Shown here: piece by piece, positions 1-6,761 of the stretch
Layout of the letters: each line of letters opens with the position of its first letter
Numbering within the stretch: the stretch's first letter is position 1
Assembly (NCBI GenBank): GCA_036375895.1
Contig: DASVBJ010000370.1
Coordinates: 1 to 12,296 of the forward strand
Direction: 5' to 3'
Length of the DNA stretch: 12,296 nucleotides
Source: DASVBJ01 sp036375895
Lineage (GTDB): Bacteria > Actinomycetota > Actinomycetes > JACCUZ01
Position numbers and translations under genes: made by a program
Notes under the pieces: model-generated
The model's database searches: none
What the model saw: the letters and a program-made list of their open reading frames with translations, nothing else
Told to the model about the DNA's origin: nothing

Positions 1-141
1 GAGCAGCACCACGTCCTTCTCCCCCGCCCGGATCCGCCGCTCGAGCTCGTCGATCGCGGCGGGCTGGTCGCCCGAGGGCTGGAAGTCGCTGACGACGCGG
101 AACGGCGCGACGCTGCGCTCGAGGTCGGTGGTGGGTCTCAC
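1..141 (-). CDS. uvrB: UvrABC excinuclease subunit B, N-terminal fragment (runs off left edge)
   Basis: This is the first 47 codons of UvrB, the helicase-like damage-verification subunit of nucleotide excision repair, which takes DNA from UvrA and recruits UvrC. The translation begins MRPTTDLERSVAPFRVVSDF and continues with QPSGDQPAAIDELERRI and a GEKDVVLL end. This matches the conserved UvrB start (F-x-V-x-S-x-[FY]-x-P-x-G-D-Q-P-x-A-I), which immediately precedes the Walker A motif lying outside the window. The frame is open to base 1, so the gene is cut by the window and is not a pseudogene. The start is GTG at 139-141. No Shine-Dalgarno is visible upstream, but a -10-like hexamer sits 7 nt before it, which fits a leaderless mRNA. 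Placement downstream of rpsA and coaE is the usual actinobacterial order. Confidence 0.93.
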   Translation of the reverse strand, partial: MRPTTDLERSVAPFRVVSDFQPSGDQPAAIDELERRIRAGEKDVVLL

Positions 142-147
142 GCGACT

Positions 148-153
148 ACGGTA
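148..153 (-). promoter_or_regulatory. Candidate -10 element for leaderless uvrB transcript
   Basis: On the minus strand the hexamer TACCGT lies with its 3' end 6 nt before the GTG start of uvrB, so transcription would begin at or within a base of the start codon. There is no ribosome-binding site between them. No good -35 hexamer is seen at the expected distance, so this is a weak, position-based call. The 183-bp gap between uvrB and the Nudix gene holds no gene. It also contains GTTC-N7-GAAC at about 261-275, which is not a standard actinobacterial LexA box. Confidence 0.3.
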
Positions 154-324
154 CGTCGCGCCGCCGACAGATTCCGTCACGCGATCCGCCGTCCGGGACC
201 ACCCGGGCGCGCTCGACACCAGCAACTGCCCGCAGATTGCGTCGTGGCTGGTCAGGGGCCCGTTCGTAGATTGAACCCGGCAGGGCTGACGGGATAGGTC
301 CTCGGGCACCCGCAGCGGGCCGGC

Positions 325-1281
325 CTAGGTCCGGGGGTCCAGCCGGCGCTCCAGTGCTTCGAGCACGACTGCATGCTGGTGCGCGCCCTCGGGCGGGTGC
401 CCGCGCCCCAGCAGGTCGTAGGCGTCGGCGAGCGGCACCCAGCGGGGCGCCCGCCCTGTCTCCCCTCGGCCGCCGCCGGCTCGAACGGCGTACGCCGTGA
501 CCTGCTGCTCCTTGCGACCGCCCTTCCAGAAGCGGTAGCTGCGCAGGGGCGCGAGGTCGGGCTCGCCCACGACCCCGGCTTCCTCGGCCAGCTCCCGTCG
601 TACGGCGGAGAGCGCGGCCACGTCGCGGGCCGCGTCCACCTTCCCCTTCGGGAACGTCCAGCGGTCGTCCCCGGCCTTCACGACGAGCACCTCGGGCCCC
701 GCGGTGCCGTCGCGCCAGCACACCGCCGCCACGACGGAAGGGGCGGCCGCGTCCGACGGCGGCGCCACCATCGCGTACGCCTCGCCGAGCCGCTTCATCC
801 AGGCCCGGCTGATCTCGCGGCCGGCGAGCGCGCTGGCGGCGAGCGCCACCACTAGCCCGACGGCCAGGGCGACCACCTGCCCGGACGACCAGTCGGTGCG
901 CACCACGGCGAACAGCACGGCGATCGGCGTGCCGACCGCGAGGTTCAGGACGGTCCCTCGGGCGATGCGCCATCGGCTGCGCTGGTAGTCGAGGAACTTC
1001 GCCAGCTGCTCGCTCTCGTGCCGCACGCGCAGCTGCATCGGCCCGACCGCGGGGGTGCCCTGCCGGAACAGCCGGTACGCCGAGTCGGCGAGCCGGTCCA
1101 CGACGATGCCGAGCACGTAGGACAGCGCCACCACTGCGAAGGTCACCAGCGCCGCCCAGCTGCTCAGCGTGCCCGTCTCCCACGAGGGAAGACCGGCGAC
1201 CAGGAGCACCAGCAGCACGAGCCAGGCCTCCGCCTGGAGCCCCACCACGATGATCTCGGCGAAGACAGCGGTGGTCGCCAT
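325..1281 (-). CDS. Membrane-anchored Nudix hydrolase (four TM helices + C-terminal Nudix domain)
   Basis: The protein has 318 residues. The N-terminal half carries four hydrophobic segments (about 8-30, 42-62, 108-127, 135-153), with a charged loop at about 63-107. The C-terminal part (about 181-315) is a Nudix fold that should hydrolyse a nucleoside-diphosphate-linked substrate in the cytoplasm. The stretch WTFPKGKVD (208-216) leads into the Nudix helix, which ends RELAEEAGV (229-237). The catalytic R-E-x-x-E-E-x-G residues are therefore present. However, the first Glu of the classical G-x5-E-x7-REUXEEXGU box is missing, and the segment before REL is two residues longer than normal. The ATG at 1281 was chosen because GAGGAGGGG lies 5 nt upstream, although the frame stays open 20 codons further. 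It starts 11 bp after coaE ends, so the two are probably cotranscribed. No CoA-pyrophosphatase signature is seen, and the substrate is unknown. Confidence 0.82.
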   Translation of the reverse strand: MATTAVFAEIIVVGLQAEAWLVLLVLLVAGLPSWETGTLSSWAALVTFAVVALSYVLGIVVDRLADSAYRLFRQGTPAVGPMQLRVRHESEQLAKFLDYQRSRWRIARGTVLNLAVGTPIAVLFAVVRTDWSSGQVVALAVGLVVALAASALAGREISRAWMKRLGEAYAMVAPPSDAAAPSVVAAVCWRDGTAGPEVLVVKAGDDRWTFPKGKVDAARDVAALSAVRRELAEEAGVVGEPDLAPLRSYRFWKGGRKEQQVTAYAVRAGGGRGETGRAPRWVPLADAYDLLGRGHPPEGAHQHAVVLEALERRLDPRT

Positions 1282-1292
1282 CGGTCCCCTCC

Positions 1293-1907
1293 TCAGGCCG
1301 GCGGGGCGACTGGCCCCGCTCGTCGCTCCAGCACTCGCCACAGGTCGGCGACCTGGGCCCTCAGGGCGTCGAGGTCACCGTTGTTGTCGATGACCACGTC
1401 GGCGGCCGCCCGACGCTGCTCCCTGCTCACCTGCGCGGCCATCCGGGCCCGTACGTCCGCCTCGGCCATGCCGCGGTGCTCGACCAGCCGGCGTACCTGC
1501 GTCTCCGGCGAGGCGTCCACGACGACCACGACGTCGTAGGCGTCCTCGAGGTGGTTCTCGACCAGCAGTGGCACGTCGTAGACGACGACCGCGCCCTCGG
1601 GGGCCGCGCGCATCAGCTCGGCCGTGCGGGCGCCCACCAGCGGGTGCACGATCGCGTTCAGGGCCGCGAGCCGGTCCGGGTCGGAGAACACCACCGCGCC
1701 GAGCGCCGGCCGGTCGAGCGACCCGTCCGGGCGCAGCACCCCGGTGCCGAACTCCTCGACGACGCGGGCCAGGCCCGCCGTCCCGGGTGCCACTACCTCG
1801 CGGGCGATCGCGTCGGCGTCGATCACGAGCGCGCCGTACGACGAGAGCAGCCGGGCCACCTCGCTCTTCCCCGAGCCGATGCCGCCCGTGAGCCCGACCT
1901 TGATCAC
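1293..1907 (-). CDS. coaE: Dephospho-CoA kinase
   Basis: CoaE uses ATP to phosphorylate the 3'-hydroxyl of dephospho-CoA, the last step of coenzyme A synthesis, in the cytoplasm. The 204-residue product has the normal length for the bacterial enzyme. It starts MIKVGLTGGIGSGKSEVARL, with the Walker A P-loop GGIGSGKS at residues 8-15. The family's VIDAD motif follows at about 28-32, then RPALGAVVFSDPDRLAALNAI, in which the late HP of the substrate-binding domain (IVHPLV) follows directly, and then the VVVYDVPLLVE segment. The start is GTG at 1905-1907 and only a poor RBS is visible. The gene lies 66 bp downstream of rpsA, separated from it by a strong hairpin, and 11 bp upstream of the Nudix gene. 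Identification is firm. The rpsA-coaE-uvrB neighbourhood is typical of actinobacteria. Confidence 0.96.
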   Translation of the reverse strand: MIKVGLTGGIGSGKSEVARLLSSYGALVIDADAIAREVVAPGTAGLARVVEEFGTGVLRPDGSLDRPALGAVVFSDPDRLAALNAIVHPLVGARTAELMRAAPEGAVVVYDVPLLVENHLEDAYDVVVVVDASPETQVRRLVEHRGMAEADVRARMAAQVSREQRRAAADVVIDNNGDLDALRAQVADLWRVLERRAGPVAPPA

Positions 1908-1921
1908 ACCGGCACCGTACG

Positions 1922-1956
1922 CCGAGGGCCCCGCGCGGATCGCGCGGGGCCCTCGG
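1922..1956 (-). terminator. Strong hairpin terminator or attenuator after rpsA
   Basis: A perfect 16-bp G+C-rich stem (left arm 1922-1937, right arm 1941-1956) encloses a 3-nt loop, in the 66-bp gap between the rpsA stop codon and the coaE start. There is no T-run on either side, as is common for high-GC actinobacterial terminators. Its position suggests it limits read-through from the highly expressed rpsA into coaE. It could also act as an mRNA-stabilising 3' structure for rpsA. Confidence 0.8.
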
Positions 1957-1973
1957 GACGGGTGGGGCGAGGC

Positions 1974-3440
1974 TCAGCCGTTGCCGGTGAGCTTCTCCCG
2001 CAGGGCAGCGAGCGCCTCGTCGGAGGCGAGGGTGCCGCCGTCCTCGTTGCTGTCCGAGGAGTAGGAGGACGACGCCGACGACGCGCTGCCCGCCTCGACC
2101 TCGGCCTTCTGGGCCTCCTGGACCTGCTTCATGTGGGCCTCGTAGCGCGCCCGCGCCTCGGCGTACTGGCGCTCCCACTCGGCCTGCTGCTCCTCGTGGC
2201 CGGGCAGCCACTCGTTGGTCTCCGGGTCGAAGCCCTCCGGGTAGAGGTAGTTGCCCGCCTCGTCGTAGGACGCGGTCATGCCGTAGAGCGTCGGGTCGAA
2301 CGCGCTCTCGTCACCGGTCGAGGGGGCAGCGCCCTCGTTGGCCTGCTTGAGCGACAGCGAGATGCGGCGCCGCTCGAGGTCGATGTCGATGACCTTGACG
2401 AAGATGTCGTCGCCGACCTGCACGACCTGCTCGGGGATCTCCACGTGGCGCTCGGCCAGCTCGGAGATGTGGACCAGGCCCTCGATGCCCTCGTCGACGC
2501 GGACGAACGCGCCGAACGGGACGAGCTTGGTGACCTTGCCCGGCACGACCTGGCCGATCTGGTGGGTGCGGGCGAACTGCTGCCACGGGTCTTCCTGCGT
2601 CGCCTTCAGCGACAGCGAGACGCGCTCGCGGTCCATGTCGACGTCGAGCACCTCGACCGTGACCTCCTGGCCCACCTCGACGACCTCGGAGGGGTGGTCG
2701 ATGTGCTTCCAGGACAGCTCGGAGACGTGCACCAGGCCGTCGACGCCGCCGAGGTCGACGAAGGCGCCGAAGTTGACGATGCTGCTGACCACACCGGAGC
2801 GGACCTGGCCCTTCTGCAGGGTCTGCAGGAAGGTCGAGCGGACCTCGGACTGGGTCTGCTCGAGCCAGGCCCGGCGGGACAGGACCACGTTGTTGCGGTT
2901 CTTGTCCAGCTCGATGATCTTGGCCTCGAGCTCCTTGCCGACGTAGGGCTGGAGGTCACGCACGCGGCGCATCTCGACCAGGGACGCCGGGAGGAAGCCG
3001 CGCAGGCCGATGTCGAGGATGAGCCCACCCTTGACGACCTCGATGACGGTGCCGGTGACGATGCCGTCCTCGTCCTTGATCTTCTCGATCGTGCCCCAGG
3101 CGCGCTCGTACTGGGCGCGCTTCTTGGAGAGGATCAGGCGACCCTCCTTGTCCTCCTTCTGGAGGACGAGGGCCTCGACCTCGTCGCCGACGGAGACGAC
3201 CTCGTTGGGGTCGATGTCGTGCTTGATCGACAGCTCACGCGAGGGGATGACGCCCTCGGTCTTGTAGCCGATGTCGAGCAGGACCTCGTCGCGGTCGACC
3301 TTGACGATGACACCCTCGACGATGTCGCCGTCGTTGAAGTACTTGATCGTGTCGTCGATCGCGGCGAGGAAGGCTTCCTCGTCCCCGATGTCGTTGACTG
3401 CGACCTGCGGGGTCGAGGTGGCTTCGATGCTTGCCGTCAT
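1974..3440 (-). CDS. rpsA: 30S ribosomal protein S1 (four S1 domains)
   Basis: S1 binds mRNA on the small ribosomal subunit and assists initiation. The product has 488 residues, normal for the actinobacterial four-domain form, which is shorter than the six-domain proteobacterial form. S1/OB-fold repeats lie at about 36-105, 123-189, 210-279 and 296-365. The third and fourth carry the canonical motifs NFGAFVDLGGVDGLVHVSEL and PFGAFVRV...GLVHISEL. The tail (366-488) is acidic, with a Tyr/Trp-rich linker, an E/A/Q-rich probable helix at about 415-448 and a Ser-rich patch at 451-463. The start was set at the ATG at 3438-3440 (MTASIEATST), with GGAG 11 nt upstream. The frame stays open 49 codons further, but those residues are not S1-like and lie in the leader. 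A consensus promoter lies about 160 bp upstream. Confidence 0.97.
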   Translation of the reverse strand: MTASIEATSTPQVAVNDIGDEEAFLAAIDDTIKYFNDGDIVEGVIVKVDRDEVLLDIGYKTEGVIPSRELSIKHDIDPNEVVSVGDEVEALVLQKEDKEGRLILSKKRAQYERAWGTIEKIKDEDGIVTGTVIEVVKGGLILDIGLRGFLPASLVEMRRVRDLQPYVGKELEAKIIELDKNRNNVVLSRRAWLEQTQSEVRSTFLQTLQKGQVRSGVVSSIVNFGAFVDLGGVDGLVHVSELSWKHIDHPSEVVEVGQEVTVEVLDVDMDRERVSLSLKATQEDPWQQFARTHQIGQVVPGKVTKLVPFGAFVRVDEGIEGLVHISELAERHVEIPEQVVQVGDDIFVKVIDIDLERRRISLSLKQANEGAAPSTGDESAFDPTLYGMTASYDEAGNYLYPEGFDPETNEWLPGHEEQQAEWERQYAEARARYEAHMKQVQEAQKAEVEAGSASSASSSYSSDSNEDGGTLASDEALAALREKLTGNG

Positions 3441-3593
3441 GTGTTGGGGGGCTCCGATGCGGACAATGGGTCTTGGAGTTGTCACGCGCGGAGGGCCCAT
3501 TTCGACGTGCCGGGACCCGGTCGATGGGACTGGGGAGATCGACAAACCGAGCGCAAGCCTGCTCCGTCCGAGGTCGCGCAGGCCCACAGCGCA
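3441..3593 (-). promoter_or_regulatory. Long 5' leader of rpsA
   Basis: If transcription starts about 7 nt after the -10 element, rpsA has an untranslated leader of about 150 nt. It contains a 6-bp stem (arms 3520-3525 and 3538-3543, 12-nt loop) and a GGAG Shine-Dalgarno near 3452-3455. Long rpsA leaders are targets of S1 autoregulation in other bacteria. Whether this one is regulated is an inference, and no known r-leader motif could be matched by eye. Confidence 0.45.
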
Positions 3594-3599
3594 ACCGCC

Positions 3600-3629
3600 A
3601 TGCTACGCGTGCGCGTGATCGAGGGTCAA
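3600..3629 (-). promoter_or_regulatory. Sigma-70/HrdB-type promoter of rpsA
   Basis: On the minus strand, TTGACC (3624-3629) and TAGCAT (3600-3605) are separated by 18 bp. Both hexamers are close to the principal-sigma consensus (TTGACA / TANNNT). The orientation and position are right for rpsA, and this is the best-looking promoter in the window. The predicted transcription start is near 3593. Confidence 0.72.
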
Positions 3630-3703
3630 TGCGGGTGCGGCAGGACAGGGCGATGGACCCGTCCGGGGGCGGCTCCTTGAGTCGTCTTGAGTCGTCGTAC
3701 GCC

Positions 3704-3950
3704 CCTCAGCTCCGCACCTCGCCACCCCTACCCTGGTCAAGCTGCGGAGCCGGGGGCCGTTGAACGCACCTCAGCTCCGCACCTCGCCGCCCGCCGCCCC
3801 CGCCCGGCCGGCGGGGCTGCGGCGCAACGGGCGAACCAATCCCTCGCCACCCCCGCACTGGTCAAGCTGCGGAGCCGGGGGCCATTGAACGCACCTCAGC
3901 TCCGCACCTCGCCGCCCGCCTTCCCCCCCGCTCCCCGCCCGGCCGGCGGG
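3704..3950. repeat. Imperfect GC-rich tandem repeat with alternating inverted octamers
   Basis: Two 79-bp units, 3717-3795 and 3842-3920 (125 bp apart), differ at only 4 positions. Beyond them an 18-bp block recurs at 3798-3815 and 3933-3950. The core cctcagctccgcacctcgcc occurs exactly three times (3704-3723, 3769-3788, 3894-3913). Within the array the octamer GCTCCGCA (3709, 3774, 3899) alternates with its reverse complement TGCGGAGC (3743, 3868), so several alternative hairpins with loops of about 23-26 nt are possible. A partial duplication history is likely. No protein, CRISPR or tRNA structure is seen here. The rest of the 428-bp gap (3631-4058) is GC-rich with no convincing gene. A short direct repeat, cttgagtcgt, occurs twice at 3676-3695. 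Confidence 0.85.
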
Positions 3951-4058
3951 CTCCGCGCCCAACCCCCGCTCCCCCGGGCAGCTCGCCCACCAGGCACGGC
4001 ACACCCGGCTCTCGCTCGTACGTCGTGCGAGGTCGGCGCCTCTGCGAGACTCGCGGGC

Positions 4059-4850
4059 GTGGGCCAGGTGACGCGACAGCCCGTCGGCGCGGCGGAGAGC
4101 GCCACGGCCAGCCGGCGGTGGTGGGACGCCGACGCCGACGGCTATCTCGAGGAGCACGGGGCGTTCCTCGGCGACGCGCGGTTCGTCTGGTGCCCGGAGG
4201 GGCTGTCCGAGGCGGAGGCCGGACTGCTCGGCGACGTGGCCGGGCGCCGGGTCCTCGAGGTCGGCTGCGGGGCGGCCCAGTGCTCCCGGTGGCTCGCCGC
4301 CGCCGGCGCGGACCCGGTCGGGCTCGACCTGTCGGGCCGGATGCTCGCCCATGCCCGGCGTACCGGCGCGGCCTGCGGTCTGGACGTGCCCCTCGTGCAG
4401 GGCGACGCGCAGCGGCTGCCGTTCGACGCCGCGACGTTCGACCTGGCCTGTTCGGCGTACGGCGCGCTGCCGTTCGTGGCCGACTCGGCGGGGGTGATGC
4501 GCGAGGTGGCCCGGGTGCTCCGGCCCGGCGGCCGGTGGGTGTTCTCGGTCACCCACCCGGTGCGCTGGTGCTTCCCGGACGACCCGGGGCCGGGTGGCCT
4601 GGTGGCCCGGGACTCCTACTTCGACCGGCGGCCCTACGTCGAGCAGGACGAGCATGGGGTGGTGACGTACGTCGAGCATCACCGCACGCTCGGCGACCGG
4701 GTGCGGGAGGTGGTCGCGGCGGGCCTACGGCTTGTCGACGTCGTGGAGCCGGAGTGGCCCGCGGACAACACCCGCACGTGGGGCCAGTGGAGCCCGCTGC
4801 GGGGGCGGGTGCTGCCGGGCACGGCGATCTTCGTGTGCGAGAAGGGCTGA
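4059..4850 (+). CDS. Class I SAM-dependent methyltransferase
   Basis: The 263-residue soluble protein has a Methyltransf_11-type Rossmann fold. Motif I is VLEVGCGAAQ (65-74), followed by an acidic residue in VGLDLS (D90) that would bind the SAM ribose. LVQGDAQRLPF and the LRPGGRWVFSVTHP strand-turn come later. The N-terminus carries RRWWDADADGYLEEHGAFLGD, a stretch typical of an actinobacterial subfamily of unknown substrate. The frame is open far upstream through the GC-rich repeat, but that part is low-complexity P/A/R sequence and is not protein-like. I chose GTG at 4059 because a -10-like GAGACT (4046-4051) sits 7 nt before it, consistent with a leaderless mRNA. GTG at 4068 is an alternative. 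The gene is probably cotranscribed with the membrane-protein gene 35 bp downstream. The methyl acceptor cannot be deduced. Confidence 0.88.
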   Translation: MGQVTRQPVGAAESATASRRWWDADADGYLEEHGAFLGDARFVWCPEGLSEAEAGLLGDVAGRRVLEVGCGAAQCSRWLAAAGADPVGLDLSGRMLAHARRTGAACGLDVPLVQGDAQRLPFDAATFDLACSAYGALPFVADSAGVMREVARVLRPGGRWVFSVTHPVRWCFPDDPGPGGLVARDSYFDRRPYVEQDEHGVVTYVEHHRTLGDRVREVVAAGLRLVDVVEPEWPADNTRTWGQWSPLRGRVLPGTAIFVCEKG

Positions 4851-4874
4851 GGCCCACGTCCGCCCCGAGAGAGG

Positions 4875-4890
4875 GCCACCCGCGGGTGGC
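4875..4890. repeat. 16-bp perfect palindrome over the start codon of the membrane-protein gene
   Basis: GCCACCCGCGGGTGGC reads identically on both strands and includes the predicted GTG start (4886-4888) of the downstream membrane protein. As RNA it could form a 6-bp stem with a 4-nt loop that hides the start codon; as DNA it could be an operator. In a sequence this GC-rich, one such palindrome per 12 kb is not far from chance. Confidence 0.5.
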
Positions 4891-6721
4891 GTCGTCCCGG
4901 GGGCTGCCGCGACGCCGTCTCGATCTCGCACGCCTCGGCTCGGCTCGGCGCTACGCGGTGCTGCTGGTCACGGCGGCCCTCGCCCTCAGGACCTGGGCGA
5001 CGTTCTCCGGCTTCCTCTACTGGGACGACTACCTCCTCGCCGGCAGGTCGGCGCGGATCGGGCTCTCGCCCGAGCTGCTGCTCTATGACCACGACGGACA
5101 CTTCATGCCGGGTGCGATGTTGGTGAACTGGCTGGTCACGAGCCTCGCACCGATGTCCTTCGGGCTCCCCGCCGCCGTCATGGTGCTGGGACAGGCCCTG
5201 GCCGCGTTCCTCTTCCTGAAGCTCCTGCTGGAGATCTTCGGCGACCGTCGGCTCGTCCTGGTCCCGCTCGGCGTCTACGTCCTCGGTCCGATGACGCTCG
5301 CCTCCTCGGTGTGGTTCTCCTCCGCGTCGAACCTCCTGCCGATGCAGATCGCGGGCAGCCTCCTCGGCCTCGCCGTCGTGCGCAACGCCCGGCGGCCGTC
5401 CCGTCGCCACGTCGGCCAGGCCGTCGCTGCCTACGCCGTCGGTCTGCTCTTCTTCGAGAAGTCGCTGCTGCTGCTCCTCGTGGCGGCCGGCCTCGCCTAC
5501 CTCGTCGCCGATCCGTCGGTGCCCGGCGCCCTGCGACGCGCGTACCGCCAGCAGAGGCAGCTGGCGCCGGCGCTGGTCGGCCTCACCCTCGCCTACCTGG
5601 TCGCCTACACCGCCCGGATGTCGCCGCGCACCCGCCTGCCGGAGGACCCCTCCGTGCTGTGGGAGACGGTACGGCGGGGGGTGGCCGACACGGTGGCCCC
5701 GATGCTGCTGGGCGGCCCGCTCACGTGGACGCCTGCCGGCTGGGGGTCCGCGATCGCCAGCCCGCCCGCCTGGCTCGTGTGGACGTCGGTCGGCACGGTG
5801 ACCCTGGTCGTCGCCGTCACCTCGGCCCGGCGACGCGCGGCGCGTGCGGCCTGGGCGATGGCCGGCGCCTACCTCGCCATCGACCTGGCCGCGTTCGTGC
5901 TCACCCGTTCCGCGGGTCCGGCCGGCGCCCTGGTCGTCCAGTCGACGCGGTACACCGCGGACGCCGCGCCCGTCATCTGCCTCGCGCTCGGCTGGGCCCT
6001 GATGGTGCCGCTGGGGTCGGCGCCGGGCCGGGCACCGCTGCCGGACATCTGGCCGGCCGCGCCTCGGGCGGCCGCGCGCGTCGTCGTGGCGTCAGCCGCC
6101 ACAGCGGTGCTGGCTGCGGCCCTCGTCAGCACGGTGCGGTTCACGGACATCTGGCGGGACAACGCGTCCCGCCCGTACGTCACGGCTGCCGAGACGTCGT
6201 TGCACCGCGCGGACCCGAGCGTGCCGCTGCTGGACCAGCCGGTCCCCCCGTTCGTGCTCTACGGGCTCGCGAGCCCGTACCACCTGGCCTCCTGGGTGTT
6301 CGCACCGCTGGAGGACCGGCCGCCGATCGGCTCCTCGACGTCACGGTTGCTGCTCCTCGACGACCGCGGGCGGCTGGTGCCCGGGGTGGTGCAGGGACGG
6401 ACCGCCCGCACCGGGCCGGACGGGGGCTGCGGGTGGCGGCTGTCGTCCGCCGAGCCGACGGTCATCCCGCTGGACGGCCCGCTGTACGAATGGGACTGGA
6501 CGCTGCGGGTGGGCTACCTCTCGTCCCGGCCGGCGACCGGGACCGTGCGGGTCGGCTTCGGCCGGGTCTACGAGGTCCGGTTCCGGCCGGGGCTCAACGA
6601 GCTGTTCGTCAGCGCGAACGGAGGCGGCCAGGACGTCTCCCTGCGCCTCGACGACCCGGCAGGTGACGTGTGCGTGGGCGTCGTGACCGTCGGCCTGGCG
6701 CACCCCGCCCCCGGCCGGTGA
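4886..6721 (+). CDS. Polytopic membrane protein, possible GT-C-type glycosyltransferase
   Basis: The 611-residue protein has many hydrophobic helices between about 22 and 417, then an extracytoplasmic C-terminal region of about 190 residues. Just after the first helix comes LYWDDYLLAG (D47-D48), and further on YDHDGHFMPG (67-76). An Asp pair in the first external loop is a hallmark of GT-C enzymes, which move sugars from polyprenyl-phosphate donors outside the membrane. Other notable motifs are FFEKS (189-193) between helices and VVQSTRY (350-356). I do not recognise the exact family, so the enzymatic role is an inference from topology and the Asp motif. The GTG at 4886 has AGAGAGGG 10 nt upstream; the only further in-frame start option nearby would begin inside the first helix. 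It follows the methyltransferase by 35 bp and converges on the DUF3068 gene with a 40-bp gap. Confidence 0.8.
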   Translation: MASSRGLPRRRLDLARLGSARRYAVLLVTAALALRTWATFSGFLYWDDYLLAGRSARIGLSPELLLYDHDGHFMPGAMLVNWLVTSLAPMSFGLPAAVMVLGQALAAFLFLKLLLEIFGDRRLVLVPLGVYVLGPMTLASSVWFSSASNLLPMQIAGSLLGLAVVRNARRPSRRHVGQAVAAYAVGLLFFEKSLLLLLVAAGLAYLVADPSVPGALRRAYRQQRQLAPALVGLTLAYLVAYTARMSPRTRLPEDPSVLWETVRRGVADTVAPMLLGGPLTWTPAGWGSAIASPPAWLVWTSVGTVTLVVAVTSARRRAARAAWAMAGAYLAIDLAAFVLTRSAGPAGALVVQSTRYTADAAPVICLALGWALMVPLGSAPGRAPLPDIWPAAPRAAARVVVASAATAVLAAALVSTVRFTDIWRDNASRPYVTAAETSLHRADPSVPLLDQPVPPFVLYGLASPYHLASWVFAPLEDRPPIGSSTSRLLLLDDRGRLVPGVVQGRTARTGPDGGCGWRLSSAEPTVIPLDGPLYEWDWTLRVGYLSSRPATGTVRVGFGRVYEVRFRPGLNELFVSANGGGQDVSLRLDDPAGDVCVGVVTVGLAHPAPGR

Positions 6722-6761
6722 CGCCCGACTGCGAGCCTCCTCGGCTGCGGCCGTTCCCGAC

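Noticed and set aside
261..275. LexA/SOS box upstream of uvrB
   Set aside because: The sequence is GTTC-N7-GAAC, the wrong order and spacing for the actinobacterial GAAC-N4-GTTC operator.
3441..3587. 49-residue N-terminal extension of S1
   Set aside because: The residues do not resemble S1, and they begin only a few bases after the predicted transcription start. The ATG at 3440 gives the standard length with a GGAG upstream.
1476..3680. A 734-codon open frame on the plus strand, antisense to rpsA and coaE
   Set aside because: Its translation is a run of D/L/V/R repeats produced by the complementary strand of S1. It has no domain logic, while the opposite frames are unmistakable S1 and CoaE.
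3704..3950. CRISPR array
   Set aside because: The repeat units are long and irregularly spaced, the intervening sequence is itself repetitive rather than unique, and no cas genes are present.
3687..4058. N-terminal extension of the methyltransferase through the tandem repeat
   Set aside because: The translated repeat is Pro/Ala/Arg-rich and not protein-like. The family domain begins just after 4059, where a -10-like element precedes GTG.
5311..6666. A 451-codon plus-strand frame inside the membrane-protein gene
   Set aside because: It is Arg/Gly/Pro/Ala-rich shadow translation with no membrane segments. The +1-shifted neighbour encodes coherent helices and motifs.
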